The notes below the pieces were generated by a model, which was not told the origin of the DNA, ran no database searches, and saw nothing but the letters and a program-made list of their open reading frames with translations. From positions 111,785,982 through 111,849,981 of the forward strand of contig CM051457.1 of NCBI GenBank assembly GCA_028274465.1: DNA of 64,000 nucleotides, written 5' to 3'. The DNA comes from Plantago ovata (lineage: Eukaryota; Streptophyta; Magnoliopsida; Lamiales; Plantaginaceae). Both the position numbers and the translations under genes were made by a program. Position 1 is the stretch's first letter, and the number at the start of each line of letters is the position of its first letter. Below, one piece after another: positions 35,480 through 46,497 of this stretch.

Positions 35480-35887
35480 TTATATATTGCCAAGTTCGGA
35501 AACAATGCCCGATAGGAACTCCATAATCGCAGCACCTTTACCTTCACCACCTTCATCTCCACCCTCTTCCCCTTCATATTCTTCACCTCCTTCTTCCTCT
35601 TCACATTCGCTTCCGCTCCCACTCGCTTCCTCCTCCTCCTCCTCCTCCTCTTCTCCTTCTCCCTCACCATACGCACCTCCCTGATAACGTTTCCCTTTTC
35701 TACCGTGACCCGTCTTCTTGTGCATCTTCTTCTTGATTTTGTGCATCAACTTTTTTACACCATGCTCTTCTTCCTTGTCACACTCCTCAACCTTGTGCTT
35801 CTCCTCATGGTCCTTCTTGTGGTGGCTAATGTGAAGAGCATCACCTATCTTGTGCTTGATGTCAAATTTATGAACTAGACTAGACAT
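35480..35887 (-). CDS. HIRD11-like dehydrin, copy 2 with long acidic tail
   Basis: 135 residues starting MSSLVHKFDIKHKIGDALHI. His/Lys/Glu-rich HHKKDHEEKHKVEE follows, then a K-segment-like HGVKKLMHKIKKKMHKK, a basic linker, a Glu-rich tract (encoded by a CCT microsatellite on the plus strand near 35630-35650), a Gly/Glu-rich part, and a hydrophobic C-terminus IMEFLSGIVSELGNI not typical of dehydrins. It is a paralogue of the gene at 33.5 kb in the same orientation, 1.7 kb apart, so they arose by tandem duplication. HIRD11-type proteins bind metals through His-rich parts; the long acidic tail could extend this, which is inference. Confidence 0.65.
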   Translation of the reverse strand: MSSLVHKFDIKHKIGDALHISHHKKDHEEKHKVEECDKEEEHGVKKLMHKIKKKMHKKTGHGRKGKRYQGGAYGEGEGEEEEEEEEEASGSGSECEEEEGGEEYEGEEGGDEGGEGKGAAIMEFLSGIVSELGNI

Positions 35888-36420
35888 TCTTTTAACTGTT
35901 TGTGGATATAGTTTGCTTCTTCTAGTGTTAGAAAATTTTGTGATGTGTTGTGTATTGATCTGTCCTTCCGTTTATAAGCATACTAAAACGAGTTTTGAAA
36001 CAATCAACTTTGATTGTCAACTCTAGTGTATGACATATTTATTTTACTTAATATGTAAAATGGGACCCTAAAATTAATTATTATTAAGAAGTTAAATAAA
36101 TGGGAATGAACCCACAATGTTTGATTGATTGTTTATATTGGCGTACGATATTGACCAAGTTTGTACTGATCATTCCAATTAGTGAGATAATTTAGTTTAT
36201 TATATCAAGCTGATAGAGATCAAGCAATTAATAAACCCAACTTGTGAATTCCACTATGGCCATTCTTGATTGAAGGCTCAGGTTCTTGTAATTTGATCAT
36301 CAATGGTTCCTATTTAATTTTATAAAAATTGCTGAAAGAAGAAAGGAAGTTGCTTGTATTTGTGAAAGTCAACTTGTATGCACGTCCCATAGTCCTACAC
36401 TGCATATTGGGAAAACATAG
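35888..36420. other. Upstream region of dehydrin-like copy 2
   Basis: No other gene recognised. Confidence 0.4.
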
Positions 36421-36569
36421 AATATCCCAAAAGAAAACATGCAAGAGTTTGTGAGCTAGTTTGACCAGAGCGGAAACAGAAATTGAATTTAGAAAAATAT
36501 CCCAAAAGAAAACATGCAGAGTTTGTGAGCTAGTTTGACCAAAGCGGAAACAGAAATTGAATTTAGAAT
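36421..36569. repeat. 75-bp tandem duplication
   Basis: AATATCCCAAAAGAAAACAT through GAAATTGAATTTAGAA occurs twice with period 75 bp (36421 and 36496) and only a couple of differences. The second copy runs into the LINE remnant. Confidence 0.9.
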
Positions 36570-37200
36570 TTGAGCACCAATCTTATTAATTTCTTCCCAA
36601 AACTGTGATAAAATGTCTCTGCAACGACGGCTTTAAACACCTTAGCTTTCATCCCTTTACCTCTTGCCTTTCTACTCATCCAGTCAATGTTCTCTAGCCA
36701 GGCCCCCAATTGATAATGACACTGCATCCAGGCCCTCATAGACGGTAGAATCTTGGTTATGCTGGCACAATGGAATAACAAATGCTCCACAATTTCCTGT
36801 CCACCACAAAATTCACAAAGTCCATCTGTTCCAACTCCAAATTTATGCAGACGATCGTTTGTAGCCATACGTTTTTTGCAGACAAAGCCAGAGGACAAAC
36901 CTTGCTCTTGGCCTTGCCATGTTTTGGACTTGCAAACTACTCCAATCAACTGGTTGTTTCATTCTAACCCTTGATAAATTCTTTTAACCAAAAACTTCCT
37001 ATGCATCTTCATATCTTCCTAGGCCTGGAAATCAACAACTTTTTTATCCAGACTTTAAATATACTCTTGAGCACCCATGAACACGTGTTTGGCAGAGTGA
37101 ACCGTTCAACCTCAACATTCTTCTTATAATACACATGCACCCATCTTATCCAAAGAGTATCTGCTTTACATTGTATATTCCATAGCAGTTTAGACATTAT
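36563..37200 (-). mobile_element. LINE ORF2 remnant (zinc-binding region)
   Basis: The minus strand encodes SKLLWNIQCKADTLWIRWVH followed, in another frame, by KRMATNDRLHKFGVGTDGLC, EFCGGQEIVEHLLFHC and later ARGKGMKAKVFKAVVAETFY. These are the C-terminal pieces of a plant LINE, a different subfamily from the copy at 29 kb. Neither a poly(A) tail nor target duplications were found, so it is old or cut. Confidence 0.75.
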
Positions 37201-37309
37201 AGTCCGCCTCCATAAACTTCGTTTTAATTATTCAGCTTTTTCAAGCATTGCTGAAAAAGTAAAAAATAATATAATAATAATAAACAATAGTAAAAAAAAA
37301 GTTATTTCT

Positions 37310-37757
37310 CCTCATTATCCAGCCTCATTCTTGATTCTCTCGTATTTCAGTTTCCAGGTGACTTCAGTGTCAGAGTGCGTAGTTGGATTCTGAATATTTT
37401 AGCTAAATTCGTGAGTCCAGTGCGTATTAATGCGTAAACGTAGTGCCTGAATTAGATTGTAGTTGTTTGATGGTGAGATAGGATACGTGTGTGGCTCCTT
37501 AATCTCACCATCCTCTTTTCAATTGAGCTACTTAAGTTCAAATTGGACGAATTGTAAATCAGTTTTCTGATAATCAAAAGTTCAATTCCTTTTCCCTCTC
37601 ATTTTCTGTTCTGTATCGAGACAGTTTCTCTACTCCATTCATAACATTGGTATCACCCAATTCCTTTCACACTCACCATGGCTCCACCGAGTAATGCCGA
37701 TCGATTTGCAAAGCTTGAGACAGACATGACGGCGGTGCAGGACGAGCTGCGACGGAG
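37310..37757 (+). mobile_element. LTR retrotransposon remnant (LTR end, primer site, start of gag)
   Basis: The stretch to 37646 ends in CATAACA like an LTR. It is followed by TTGGTATCA, the usual primer-binding site complementary to initiator tRNA-Met. An ATG at 37678 then opens a short gag-like frame (APPSNADRFAKLETDMTAV) that is cut off at about 37757. The LTR start is not clear, so the left limit is a guess. The LTR end resembles that of the Ty3/gypsy element at the right edge of the window. Broken and partial. Confidence 0.6.
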
Positions 37758-38785
37758 TTCATGCACAGATATCCATATAGATCAATACAAATCACCCTTT
37801 ATGAAAAAGTTAGAACCCATAATCTTTAGATGCCGTAACCACGATCTCACATAAAATAAACCGAGCAAGCCAAAACCAAGCTAAATACACAGTGAGGTAT
37901 ACAATCCCCATCATTTGGAGTCTAGGACCACAAACGACCAAACACTTATAGAGTTACCAAAAGACTTACTCCACATTAACTTGGTCAAAATGAATGTAGT
38001 CGGACTCGAAGTGATAAGCTAATTATGTTGTATGGAGCTTAACTTATGCTCTCTTCTAACCACAATTGAATAAAAAATTTAGCTGTTAAAAAAAAATAAA
38101 AAGGTGTAATTAGTCTTTATCTCTGACTTAGTACTAAGTTGATTGAAATTGTAGTTCTTAGCTTTTTATGAACAATTAGTAGTTTTCTCTGGGTATGCTA
38201 GGCTGAATTCATTTTGATGGAGTAGTGGAGTACTGGGACAGAATGTCAAGTTTTAGCAAATGTATTAAGTACACAAATATAGCAGAAAAAACAATGTGCG
38301 TCGATGTTGTATTCTCTAGATGTTAAACTCTAAACACTAAAAAGTTCCGAATTGAATTGAAGTTAGACTGTGTCAGTTCGTCTAAAATATTATGAACTAA
38401 ACTTGATTAATTTAAACTCAACTGAATCGAATTTAACTGAAAGAACTTGAATTGAAATTATTTGAAGTATATCGACTAGACAAATATATGTACTAAACTT
38501 CATGAAATTGAGTTTAAAATGAAATTAACGGAGTTTTAGCGGATAAATGAAAGAGATTCGTAAACCATCGGAGGAGATGTAAAACACCCTAGTTCTTGGT
38601 TCTATTGTTACTACTTACTAGCTACATCCTAAATCTCATTAAGTTACATGTGTCAAAGATCTATTTTATTATATATAGGAGAAGATGTAGTTTACTTGTG
38701 GCAGAGATTGGTCCGTATCCATAATCTGTTATTAAACACGTACATATCATATGCAACAAACCTTCTATATATGCAACAAACCTTC
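37758..38785. other. Spacer
   Basis: No gene recognised. Just before the TATA box a 21-bp phrase ATATGCAACAAACCTTCTATA occurs twice (about 38750-38790). Confidence 0.45.
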
Positions 38786-38793
38786 TATAAATA
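38786..38793 (+). promoter_or_regulatory. TATA box of the second PMEI gene
   Basis: TATAAATA lies about 150 bp before the ATG. Confidence 0.55.
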
Positions 38794-38936
38794 TAGACCA
38801 ATTCAACTTGTCCATAACGTATTAGCCAAATACAAACGGTATCAGCTAAACACAAAAAAAGCTTATATTATAAATAAACTAACACAAGAAAGAAAGAAAA
38901 TAGGAAAGAAACTTCTAAAAAACATTTAAACAAAAA

Positions 38937-39494
38937 ATGAAACCCTACTTTCTACTCCTTCCCCTGCTTTTCCTCTGTTTCTCCATCACACTAGTCCATG
39001 CTGATCTCAAGCTAATCAATTCCACCTGCAAAGCCATAGCGGATGAAAACCCGAGCAACATCCACTACGGCTTCTGCATGTCGGTCTTCACATCGTCTAA
39101 GGCCAAGAAAACCGCGACCCTACGTGGCCTAGGCTCGATTTCTATCAATCTGGTCAAACGCAATGTGACAAGCTCACGTCAGCTGATCAGTCGCCTTATT
39201 AAGAACAAGAAAATCGATATTTATGTGAAGCATTGCCTTATTGACTGCTTCGATCTGTACCATGATGCTGGCCACTCGGTGAAAGAGGCGATGAAGTTTT
39301 ATAAGTCGAAGAAGCTTGACGTTGCGAATGTGAGGATGAGTTCGGTTATGGATTCGGCTACTACGTGTGAGGACGGGTTTGATGAGAGGCCAGGGGTGGT
39401 TTCGCCGATTAAGAAGACGAACAGTGATACATTCCAGCTTTCGGCTATTTCCCTGTCTATTATGCATCTTGTTCAGACAGGTTCCAAGCATTAG
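38937..39494 (+). CDS. PMEI / invertase-inhibitor-like secreted protein (intronless copy)
   Basis: Single-exon gene of 185 residues. Signal peptide (KPYFLLLPLLFLCFSITLVHA), then LINSTCKAIADENPSNIHYG, FCMSVF, LRGLGSISINLVKRNVT, CLIDCFDLYHDAGHSVKEAM, SSVMDSATTCEDGFDERPGV, and ISLSIMHLV. It has the four conserved family cysteines and closely resembles the gene at 31.5 kb, with the same domain order but continuous across the other copy's intron position. Likely an apoplastic inhibitor of invertase or pectin methylesterase. Start, stop and frame are clear. Confidence 0.92.
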   Translation: MKPYFLLLPLLFLCFSITLVHADLKLINSTCKAIADENPSNIHYGFCMSVFTSSKAKKTATLRGLGSISINLVKRNVTSSRQLISRLIKNKKIDIYVKHCLIDCFDLYHDAGHSVKEAMKFYKSKKLDVANVRMSSVMDSATTCEDGFDERPGVVSPIKKTNSDTFQLSAISLSIMHLVQTGSKH

Positions 39495-40929
39495 TGAGAT
39501 TGAGATTGAATTGTTCTTTCTAGTTTTACTCTATTTGATTCATATTGGAGTACATGTTTTGTGTTAATTGAGCGGAAGAAGAGATAGTGTAACATCTATT
39601 TTATTGGAGTGTTTACGTTGAAAACATCAAATTAACTCATGATTTGTGCTTATTGGATTTAATTTTTTATATTTTACTTTTGTTACGTTAGCCTTAATGA
39701 ATTTATCATTTAAAATGTTAATGGGTATGTATGGGATTTTGTTTGACCTTATCCTAAATCCTAAAGTGTAAGGGTAGAGAGGGCAAAATTCATTTTTGGT
39801 ACATCAGAGAGGGCAAAATTCATTGTAAAGGTTAATTAGGTAATCATGGTAGAACTTGATCGCATGAATTTTGTCTTAGAAAACAGCCGAAGATATTACT
39901 AGTTCATATCTACTCTTGCTCTGCTAGTGATCTATGTTCAGCTGATCTGATCTTTTGGGTATCAAACTCTTATCTAGTCGTAATGCATGTAGTATACTGT
40001 TATTTTGATGGTTGGCTTTTGAAGGTTGGAAGTGATTTGTTTTCAATCTCTATTATTAAATATCTATTCAGGTATACTTCATATAGATCAAAGTTAGGCT
40101 TTTGAATCTCAGTCAGGAAATAAAAAGGGACTTAAATCAAAACATGGAAAAGAATATCATTTGGGTGCCAGTGGTGTATTTGCTAAAGGGGTGAGGACAT
40201 AAGCCATCAAGGTTTGCCTTTGGCCCTTTGCTTTCCATTGACAACATGCTCTGCTGGGTTAAATTGTGTTGAGTGTTGACTGAAAATTACGTTTATACAA
40301 ATCTTTTGAATTACAAGAATTGAAGGTATTCTAATTGAATTCGTCGTTTCAGCTGCAATATAACTAATTCTTTGTTCTTTCAGTTACTGGGAATTGTACA
40401 ATCCATCTCCGTATTTATGTTCATGCTAATGGGACCCCTCATGATACGAAACATGATGGGAACTTGTGTGGATTCTTTTTAGCGAATTAGGACATGAAAT
40501 GGATGAGTTTAAACTTTAGGAGTTAACAATCTCCATTCTTGATGTGCGTAGATCAAACAGCACGTATAATCATGTTGCTCGTGTGTCCAGATTAATTTGC
40601 AGGTTGATATTATTCTTGTCGTTTGCAAAAGTTTTGTTACGTGAAGATGTTATTGCTAGATCTCCTCCGACAATTTGTCCAACTTCCTCTCTAACAGTCC
40701 ACTAACGAATAGACTCCGGTTATTCCTTACATCTCTGTTGATATGTTCCACGGTTAAGGGAGGATGAAAGATGAACATAAGAACATTGGTTTCAGTTGAT
40801 AAAAGTTGCTTAAAATAGCTATAGTAATGGTTCAATAAGTTGCTACAGTAAAAATTGTGAGATTGTATAGTAGGTTTATAAAAAAACGTTTCTACAGTAC
40901 TCTACAACAATGTACAAATTTCTGAAGCT
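39495..40929. other. Spacer
   Basis: No gene recognised. A short phrase AGAGAGGGCAAAATTCATT occurs twice near 39777 and 39806. Confidence 0.45.
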
Positions 40930-43900
40930 TTACCAAGCAGAAAAATCTGTGAGCTCCCCCGTTTTTGGAACTACTTTTCTTTTCTTTGCTACAGACTCGG
41001 AAGGCAGGTCACCAGCAGTCGAAGATTTCATGTATTTCCCAACTCCACCACCTGAGTTCACGGGGATGCTGAACCATGAACCAACTTTGTCCTGAAATCA
41101 TTTCAAATAAATGTTAGTCGAAGATTTGATTGCACAAAGGAAGAAAATTAGAAAAGTAAACGAAAAGCCACAAGATTGCACAGCTGTTTAGGGCTAACCT
41201 TTTCATCATCCACCACTTCCTCCTTCTCCTTCTCTTCCTCTTCTTCATCGGATTCGTCGTAAGGATTGACATACACTTCTACGCTGATAATCTTGATTTC
41301 TTCCTGTATAGGAATCATAGAGATAAATAGAACCAATCAATCCCAGATCTTTTCTGATCCTTAAAATACTTTGTTACAATAACATGAATGAGTTAAGTGA
41401 TCTAATTATTCTAACGGTAGAAACTAAGACAACATTTATGTATATGTACACGCAGACAGGCACACACAAATCCCTGAAATATAAACATGTGTTATGTGTA
41501 CATCCAGGAAATGGATTCAGAGTTTCAGGCCTGGTTGATCATGTAGGTGATGAAGTACTGAAGTATGCAAGACAATTTAACGAAGTGACAGAGAAAAACA
41601 GGAGATTCAAAGATGATATATCCACAGAGAAGAAACAACATTAAATTAGTACTGCGAAAGGGACATTAAGTTAGAGAAGAGTACGAACCAAAGGACGGTC
41701 ATCATCATCAACTGGTACTTTCTCCATTGCTGAGATGGTTGTCAATCCTCCAACGATCATCCCAAAAACTGTGTTTATAGTTCAGATGAGGTGCAGATTT
41801 GTACAGGATGAAGAACTGGGACCCATTTGTGTGAGGACCAGAGTTTGCCATGCTAACAACACCACGTCCTGAATGCAATAATTTAGAGTTCACTTCGTCT
41901 TTGAAAGGCTGCCCCCAAATTGATTGGCCTCCTTTCCCAGTTCCAGTAGGATCACCACCTTGGATCATGAAATTTCTATAGATCGAAATGCAATTGTATA
42001 TTAAGAATTTGAATTTAAAAATAAATAAAAATGAAATCTTTGACAACTGCAAACTGTAGTAAAATCGTCATACAACTTTTACCTTATACTTCTATGAAAA
42101 GCTACTCCATTGTAATAACCACGTTGGCACAGGGTGATGAAGTTTTCGCAAGTCCTGGAGTAATATCACAGTGCAGCACGATATTCAAATCACCGTGAGA
42201 TGTTTGCAGCCTGGCATAACCTTTCGTCTTGGAATTTTTCTCAACCTTGACATATTCGTACTCATTTGTTGTGACAGGGCTAAAAGAGGTAGAAGTAAAA
42301 GATCTTGAAGCAGCACCGGCTGTGAAACGACTTTTAACCTATAAATAGGCAATGACCATAAGAAAAAAATCACTGAAGGTTCTCCAGACCAACCAAAGAT
42401 ATAATGAAGATAAATCAACAAATTTGGTAATAAAGCACTGATTCATAGAGAACTTGAATGAACCTAGTAATGTCTCCGATTTCACATAGAATAACCTATT
42501 TACTTTTGTTCAGATTTTTCTATTAACATTTTCGTTTTTCACATTGAGAACAACTGGTAAAGCTACTCCCCCAACTTCTTTGAACGATATGATATATTAT
42601 ACCACACATACAACATGCATTTAATAGGTTGACATGCAAAACTTTAATGGTTTTGGCTGGAGGTGTTACCTACAGTTTCATTTCATGACAAGTGAAATCC
42701 AAAATTTTGGATCATTTAGCTGTGTGAGTTTTATCCGAGTCAGTAAGGGTAGGAGATAAGAGATTATCACATAGGCCCACAAAATGAAAAGTAAACATCT
42801 TGGAAGCATATAACTAACCAGTTTCGCATTTACTGGTGCTCTATCAACAGCCATATGCATCGCAATGCGAGCAGCAGTTTTATCACTATCAGCAGACCTC
42901 GCAGCAGCAGCCCTTCTTCCATGAACTGCAGCAGATGCAGCAGACTACACTATAGGCCGCCTGCTTAGGTTTGTCACCGTTCTTTGATTCATCATCCTTG
43001 ATGCGTTCTCTTGCAGCTAAAATGGCTTCCAGAGCTTTAGCCCTTTCATTTATTGCTCTGCTTCCACCACCACCATGCAATGCAATCTCCTTTGCTCTTT
43101 CAGTGCCGAGTTCCTTCAGCATTTGTTTGACATCCCCAGTAGCATTAATGTTAGAATATGGATCCAATTTCTTCAGTTCTGGCATACACGAAACAAAAAT
43201 CGTTAGGAATAATAAAATAAAATAATAACCAAGTTCAGGGGAAAATCTGGAACATATTCTCACCTTATTCATCAACTTTTAAATTTTTCTTGACGTGATC
43301 AAAATCCGTGAGCACTTTGCTATCAAGTGTATTGGGGTTCTAAGTCAAGAAACAAGCATATAGTGAAATCACAGTCATAAATTTCTAGGATAACTACTTA
43401 CCAGGCCAACATAAACTAAAACAAAGTTATACCTGAATGGTTATAATGTCCTCCCTAGTGAATGGTTCATCAGTCATAAGCTCCTTCCAGTTCTTCGTTT
43501 TGAGATTCAACTCCTTAATTGCCTACATTACAGACACCTGATCAATCAAAGTGCAACATTAAAATAAGAAGGTACGCGGAGACTTGCTACTGGTGAAAAA
43601 ATGTACCTCATAGCAGAAAACATTTCCAGTGGTTCTGATAGCAACTATGCGTGTGTACTCTGTAAAGACCTTGTTTAGAACAGGGCAATGGAACTCTCCT
43701 ACAAAGCAAAATTGTCCCCAGTCCAACATTATATTCTGTAGTACAACACCACATGTCTTGAAGTAAACACTAATTACCCAATATATATTTTTATCTTATA
43801 TGCAAAGAAATAAACTCGTTTGTATTTGTTTCCAGACAACACAAATTTAATAGCACACAGTTATCGGCGTCGGCTTTCATATAACGCACCCTTAATCAAT

Positions 43901-44882
43901 CACTTGCCAATTATAATTTTCAATAATACAGATTACAACACATCCCAGTGTCTCTGAACCTCAACAAGCTAAGTCATACCCCACGAAACCACACGAATCA
44001 GTTACTTTGTAATTTGACAAGCAACACTATATTTCATCATATAGGAGTTCACTAAAACAGGACTATACATGGGGAAAAGAAGCGTCTCAAACAACGAGGA
44101 TCAACATCTTTTGAATACCACCATTCAGGGGAGAATCTAGAAAGGTGTAATCTCATAACACCATCAAAATTAGCTGTAATCCACCCCAATATTTTGTGAA
44201 CATGATTTAACTGCATCTCACATTGCCAGCACCACAAAACACATTAAATGTCTATCAATCACAATTGCAAGCTTAAAATCATACTTCATCTGAAACAGAC
44301 TACTTAAAATGCCAAAACTATAACAATAGAAACGCATCCTACCAGTCAAATAAGTACACTGTAATTACGTCTTAGTACCTTCCGTGTTCTTGTGGAAAGT
44401 AAGCGGAATCAACTCATCCTGCTTAAGTGGAACTCCGGTCACCGGATGCTTCCCATACTTCCTGATGTAGGGGATTATGTTCCTAAACTCACAAAAACAT
44501 CATCAAAATCAATCAAATTCCTTAATCCACTCTAAAACAGCACACGAAAATGTAATTAACATCAAGTCACTTACATTATGTCAAACACAGTGCCATCTGC
44601 AGTGCACACGGGAACTTCAAACGGCGTAAATGTGACACTGAATCACACAACAATAAATCCATAAACCAATCAATCCATCAATGAGAGTAAACAATTAAAC
44701 TGAGATTAATAATTCAAAATACTTATATCACCAATACTATCTAAAACTTGAAATGAATGAGCAATCACAATGAATTACCCGCAGCAATAGAACGGAAGGC
44801 GTTTGAAGAGAGCACCGGTTTCCTTGGATTTAGACAGGACGAGTTTGATTACTCCCACAATCAACCCACACCCATGAGCAAT
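40930..44882 (-). pseudogene. CYP65/PUB49 U-box cyclophilin pseudogene
   Basis: Eleven exon-like segments on the minus strand retain splice sites. They follow the U-box + cyclophilin protein CYP65 (Arabidopsis PUB49): KRLPFYCC, TPFEVPVCTADGTVFD, IIPYIRKYGKHPVTG, FHCPVLNKVFTEYTRIVAI, LNLKTKNWKELMTDEPFTRE, FDHVKKNLKV, DVKQMLKELGTERAKEIAL, RIAMHMAVDRAPVNAK, then the isomerase core [38 protein letters not shown], and the acidic/basic tail ending LTDFSAW. Segments: 44779-44882, 44575-44637, 44379-44482, 43607-43698, 43432-43522, 43264-43339, 42819-43178, 42083-42338, 41689-41975, 41199-41303, 40930-41091. It is broken: an extra base in the exon ending 43432, a TAA in the exon at 43264-43339, a two-base loss near 42940, a one-base loss near 42147 and a two-base loss near 41773. 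The normal N-terminus (MGKKQHSKDRMF...) is missing and replaced by SWEET-like sequence. Confidence 0.85.
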
Positions 44883-45367
44883 CTGGTTGAACAAGGTAAA
44901 TAAACAATAAACACCAAAAACAAATCAAGGAGGGAATGCAGGTGTGCAACAACGCATGGAACAAGGCTACCCCATGGAACAGAAACATGCATGCTTAATT
45001 ATGTAAATGAAAACTTACAGCGATGAATACATCATATGTTGGGGAGTAGCAGAAGCCATATGTAAACCATGCACATGCATTGATGCATACAAGCGTGCAC
45101 AGCCCAAACACCCAGCTGTGAGCGCGCTTATTTCTCCATGCTTCCACCTAAAAACGCATTGATTAATTATTACGGAATGTTGTATATAATTAATGAAAAA
45201 TGCTTGAAATTAGTTTTTGAAAAAGAAAAAACTATCAGACATGGAGTTTAAGAAACTTACTATTGCAGGCAGTGGAGATGCATACACACTAATCCCAAGA
45301 ATAGTAGCCACAGCCCCTATCATCATACTCATTGTTGCACGACTAACTATTCCCGCAAGCAAACAAC
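44824..45367 (-). pseudogene. SWEET-like (MtN3/saliva) exons fused to the CYP65 pseudogene
   Basis: Three minus-strand segments in phase: 45261-45367 (TMSMMIGAVATILGISVYAS, PLPAI), 45019-45147 (VEAWRNKRAHSWVFGLCTLV, ACAWFTYGF, YDVFIA) and the first part of 44779-44882 (IAHGCGLIVGVIKLVLS). The pattern MYASPL, then N-x-W-x-x-YG, then D-x-(F/Y)I...G...G...(K/Q)-x-VLY/S is the second MtN3 domain of SWEET sugar transporters. The same exon then continues in frame into CYP65 sequence (KSKETGALFKRLPFYCC). The first MtN3 domain is not seen upstream. Identity is inferred from pattern, not close match. Confidence 0.5.
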
Positions 45368-46497
45368 CTGGCATGATAATAAACAAGAAGTGCACTAATA
45401 AATCACGGTAAAGCATAGCCTGGTACATATATTAAGATAAATATGTTAGTACTGATGAAAAGAGAGATAATAGCAAACAAAACTGCATATTCAGTCTAAA
45501 CTAAGCACAAATACCAATACCAATACCAATACGTATTTTCTTTGACTTGATATAGCCCTTGAAAAACATATTCATGCTTCATACCACCAACCTAACCGCC
45601 AGCTATCTATCTTGCTTCACAAAAATCGTCTAACACGGACTAAAATCAATCTCTTATCATATGCAGCATGCATGCTGCAGTACATCTTGGTTTAATCCTT
45701 TCAAACAGAAACATATACAGATAGAGAGATTTTAATTCACACTGTTAGGGACTTTCTGAAGGTTGGAAAATGATATAATAACTAGAGCAAGCTAAATACC
45801 GTGCCCAAACAAAACTTACGGACACAAGAACGCATGATATGTAATCAAATTAACTTTATGCACTTCAGTATAAATTAGATGTAAAACAATACATACAGTT
45901 TACAATGCTTGAAAAAGTTTTGGCCTTTGGGCAGTACGTAAATATGACAAAGAAGATGCACGTATAATAAGATTGCTTAATCTACTTGCAGAAGATAATA
46001 CATGCAACATAGAATATATAATGTGATAGGGAAAAAATCTCTTAAATTAATTTATCATCATATAGAAAAAAATTAATAAAAAGTGAGTGCATACCTCATG
46101 GTGATGTACACCTGGTACATATAATATGATACAGAAACCATGTCCTAGTCCAAAGTAGGAAATAAGGATTAAATTCAGCCCAACTGGACTTCTCTAAACT
46201 CCAGTTTCGGATCAGATTACGAGCAGCTCCATTGACATATTTCTCATGGCTCTCGATGACTAAAGAAAACAGGTTGGAGATCATAGGATTGCCAGAAAGG
46301 GATTGATCACATCCCTTAATTCATATACTTCAGAGAGCAAGGACGTGCTATTCTTTGGACCCCCTTTTAAAATGCAGTTTGACAAGGCATAATATATGAG
46401 CAAATTAGCATAGACTGGTAAAAAACCATCTTTGTGATTACGAATTCCACAAAGTTAATTGCATTCCAACTTTCTCATATTGATATGGACTCAACGA
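45368..46497. other. Spacer between SWEET-like and PPR pseudogenes
   Basis: No further SWEET exon was recognised. A minus-strand frame at 46096-46284 (HEKYVNGAARNLIRNW) is open but matches nothing known. Confidence 0.45.

Noticed and set aside
41384-41644. Plus-strand open frame in an intron of the CYP65-like pseudogene
   Set aside because: It is on the opposite strand between two recognised exon remnants and has no recognisable domain.
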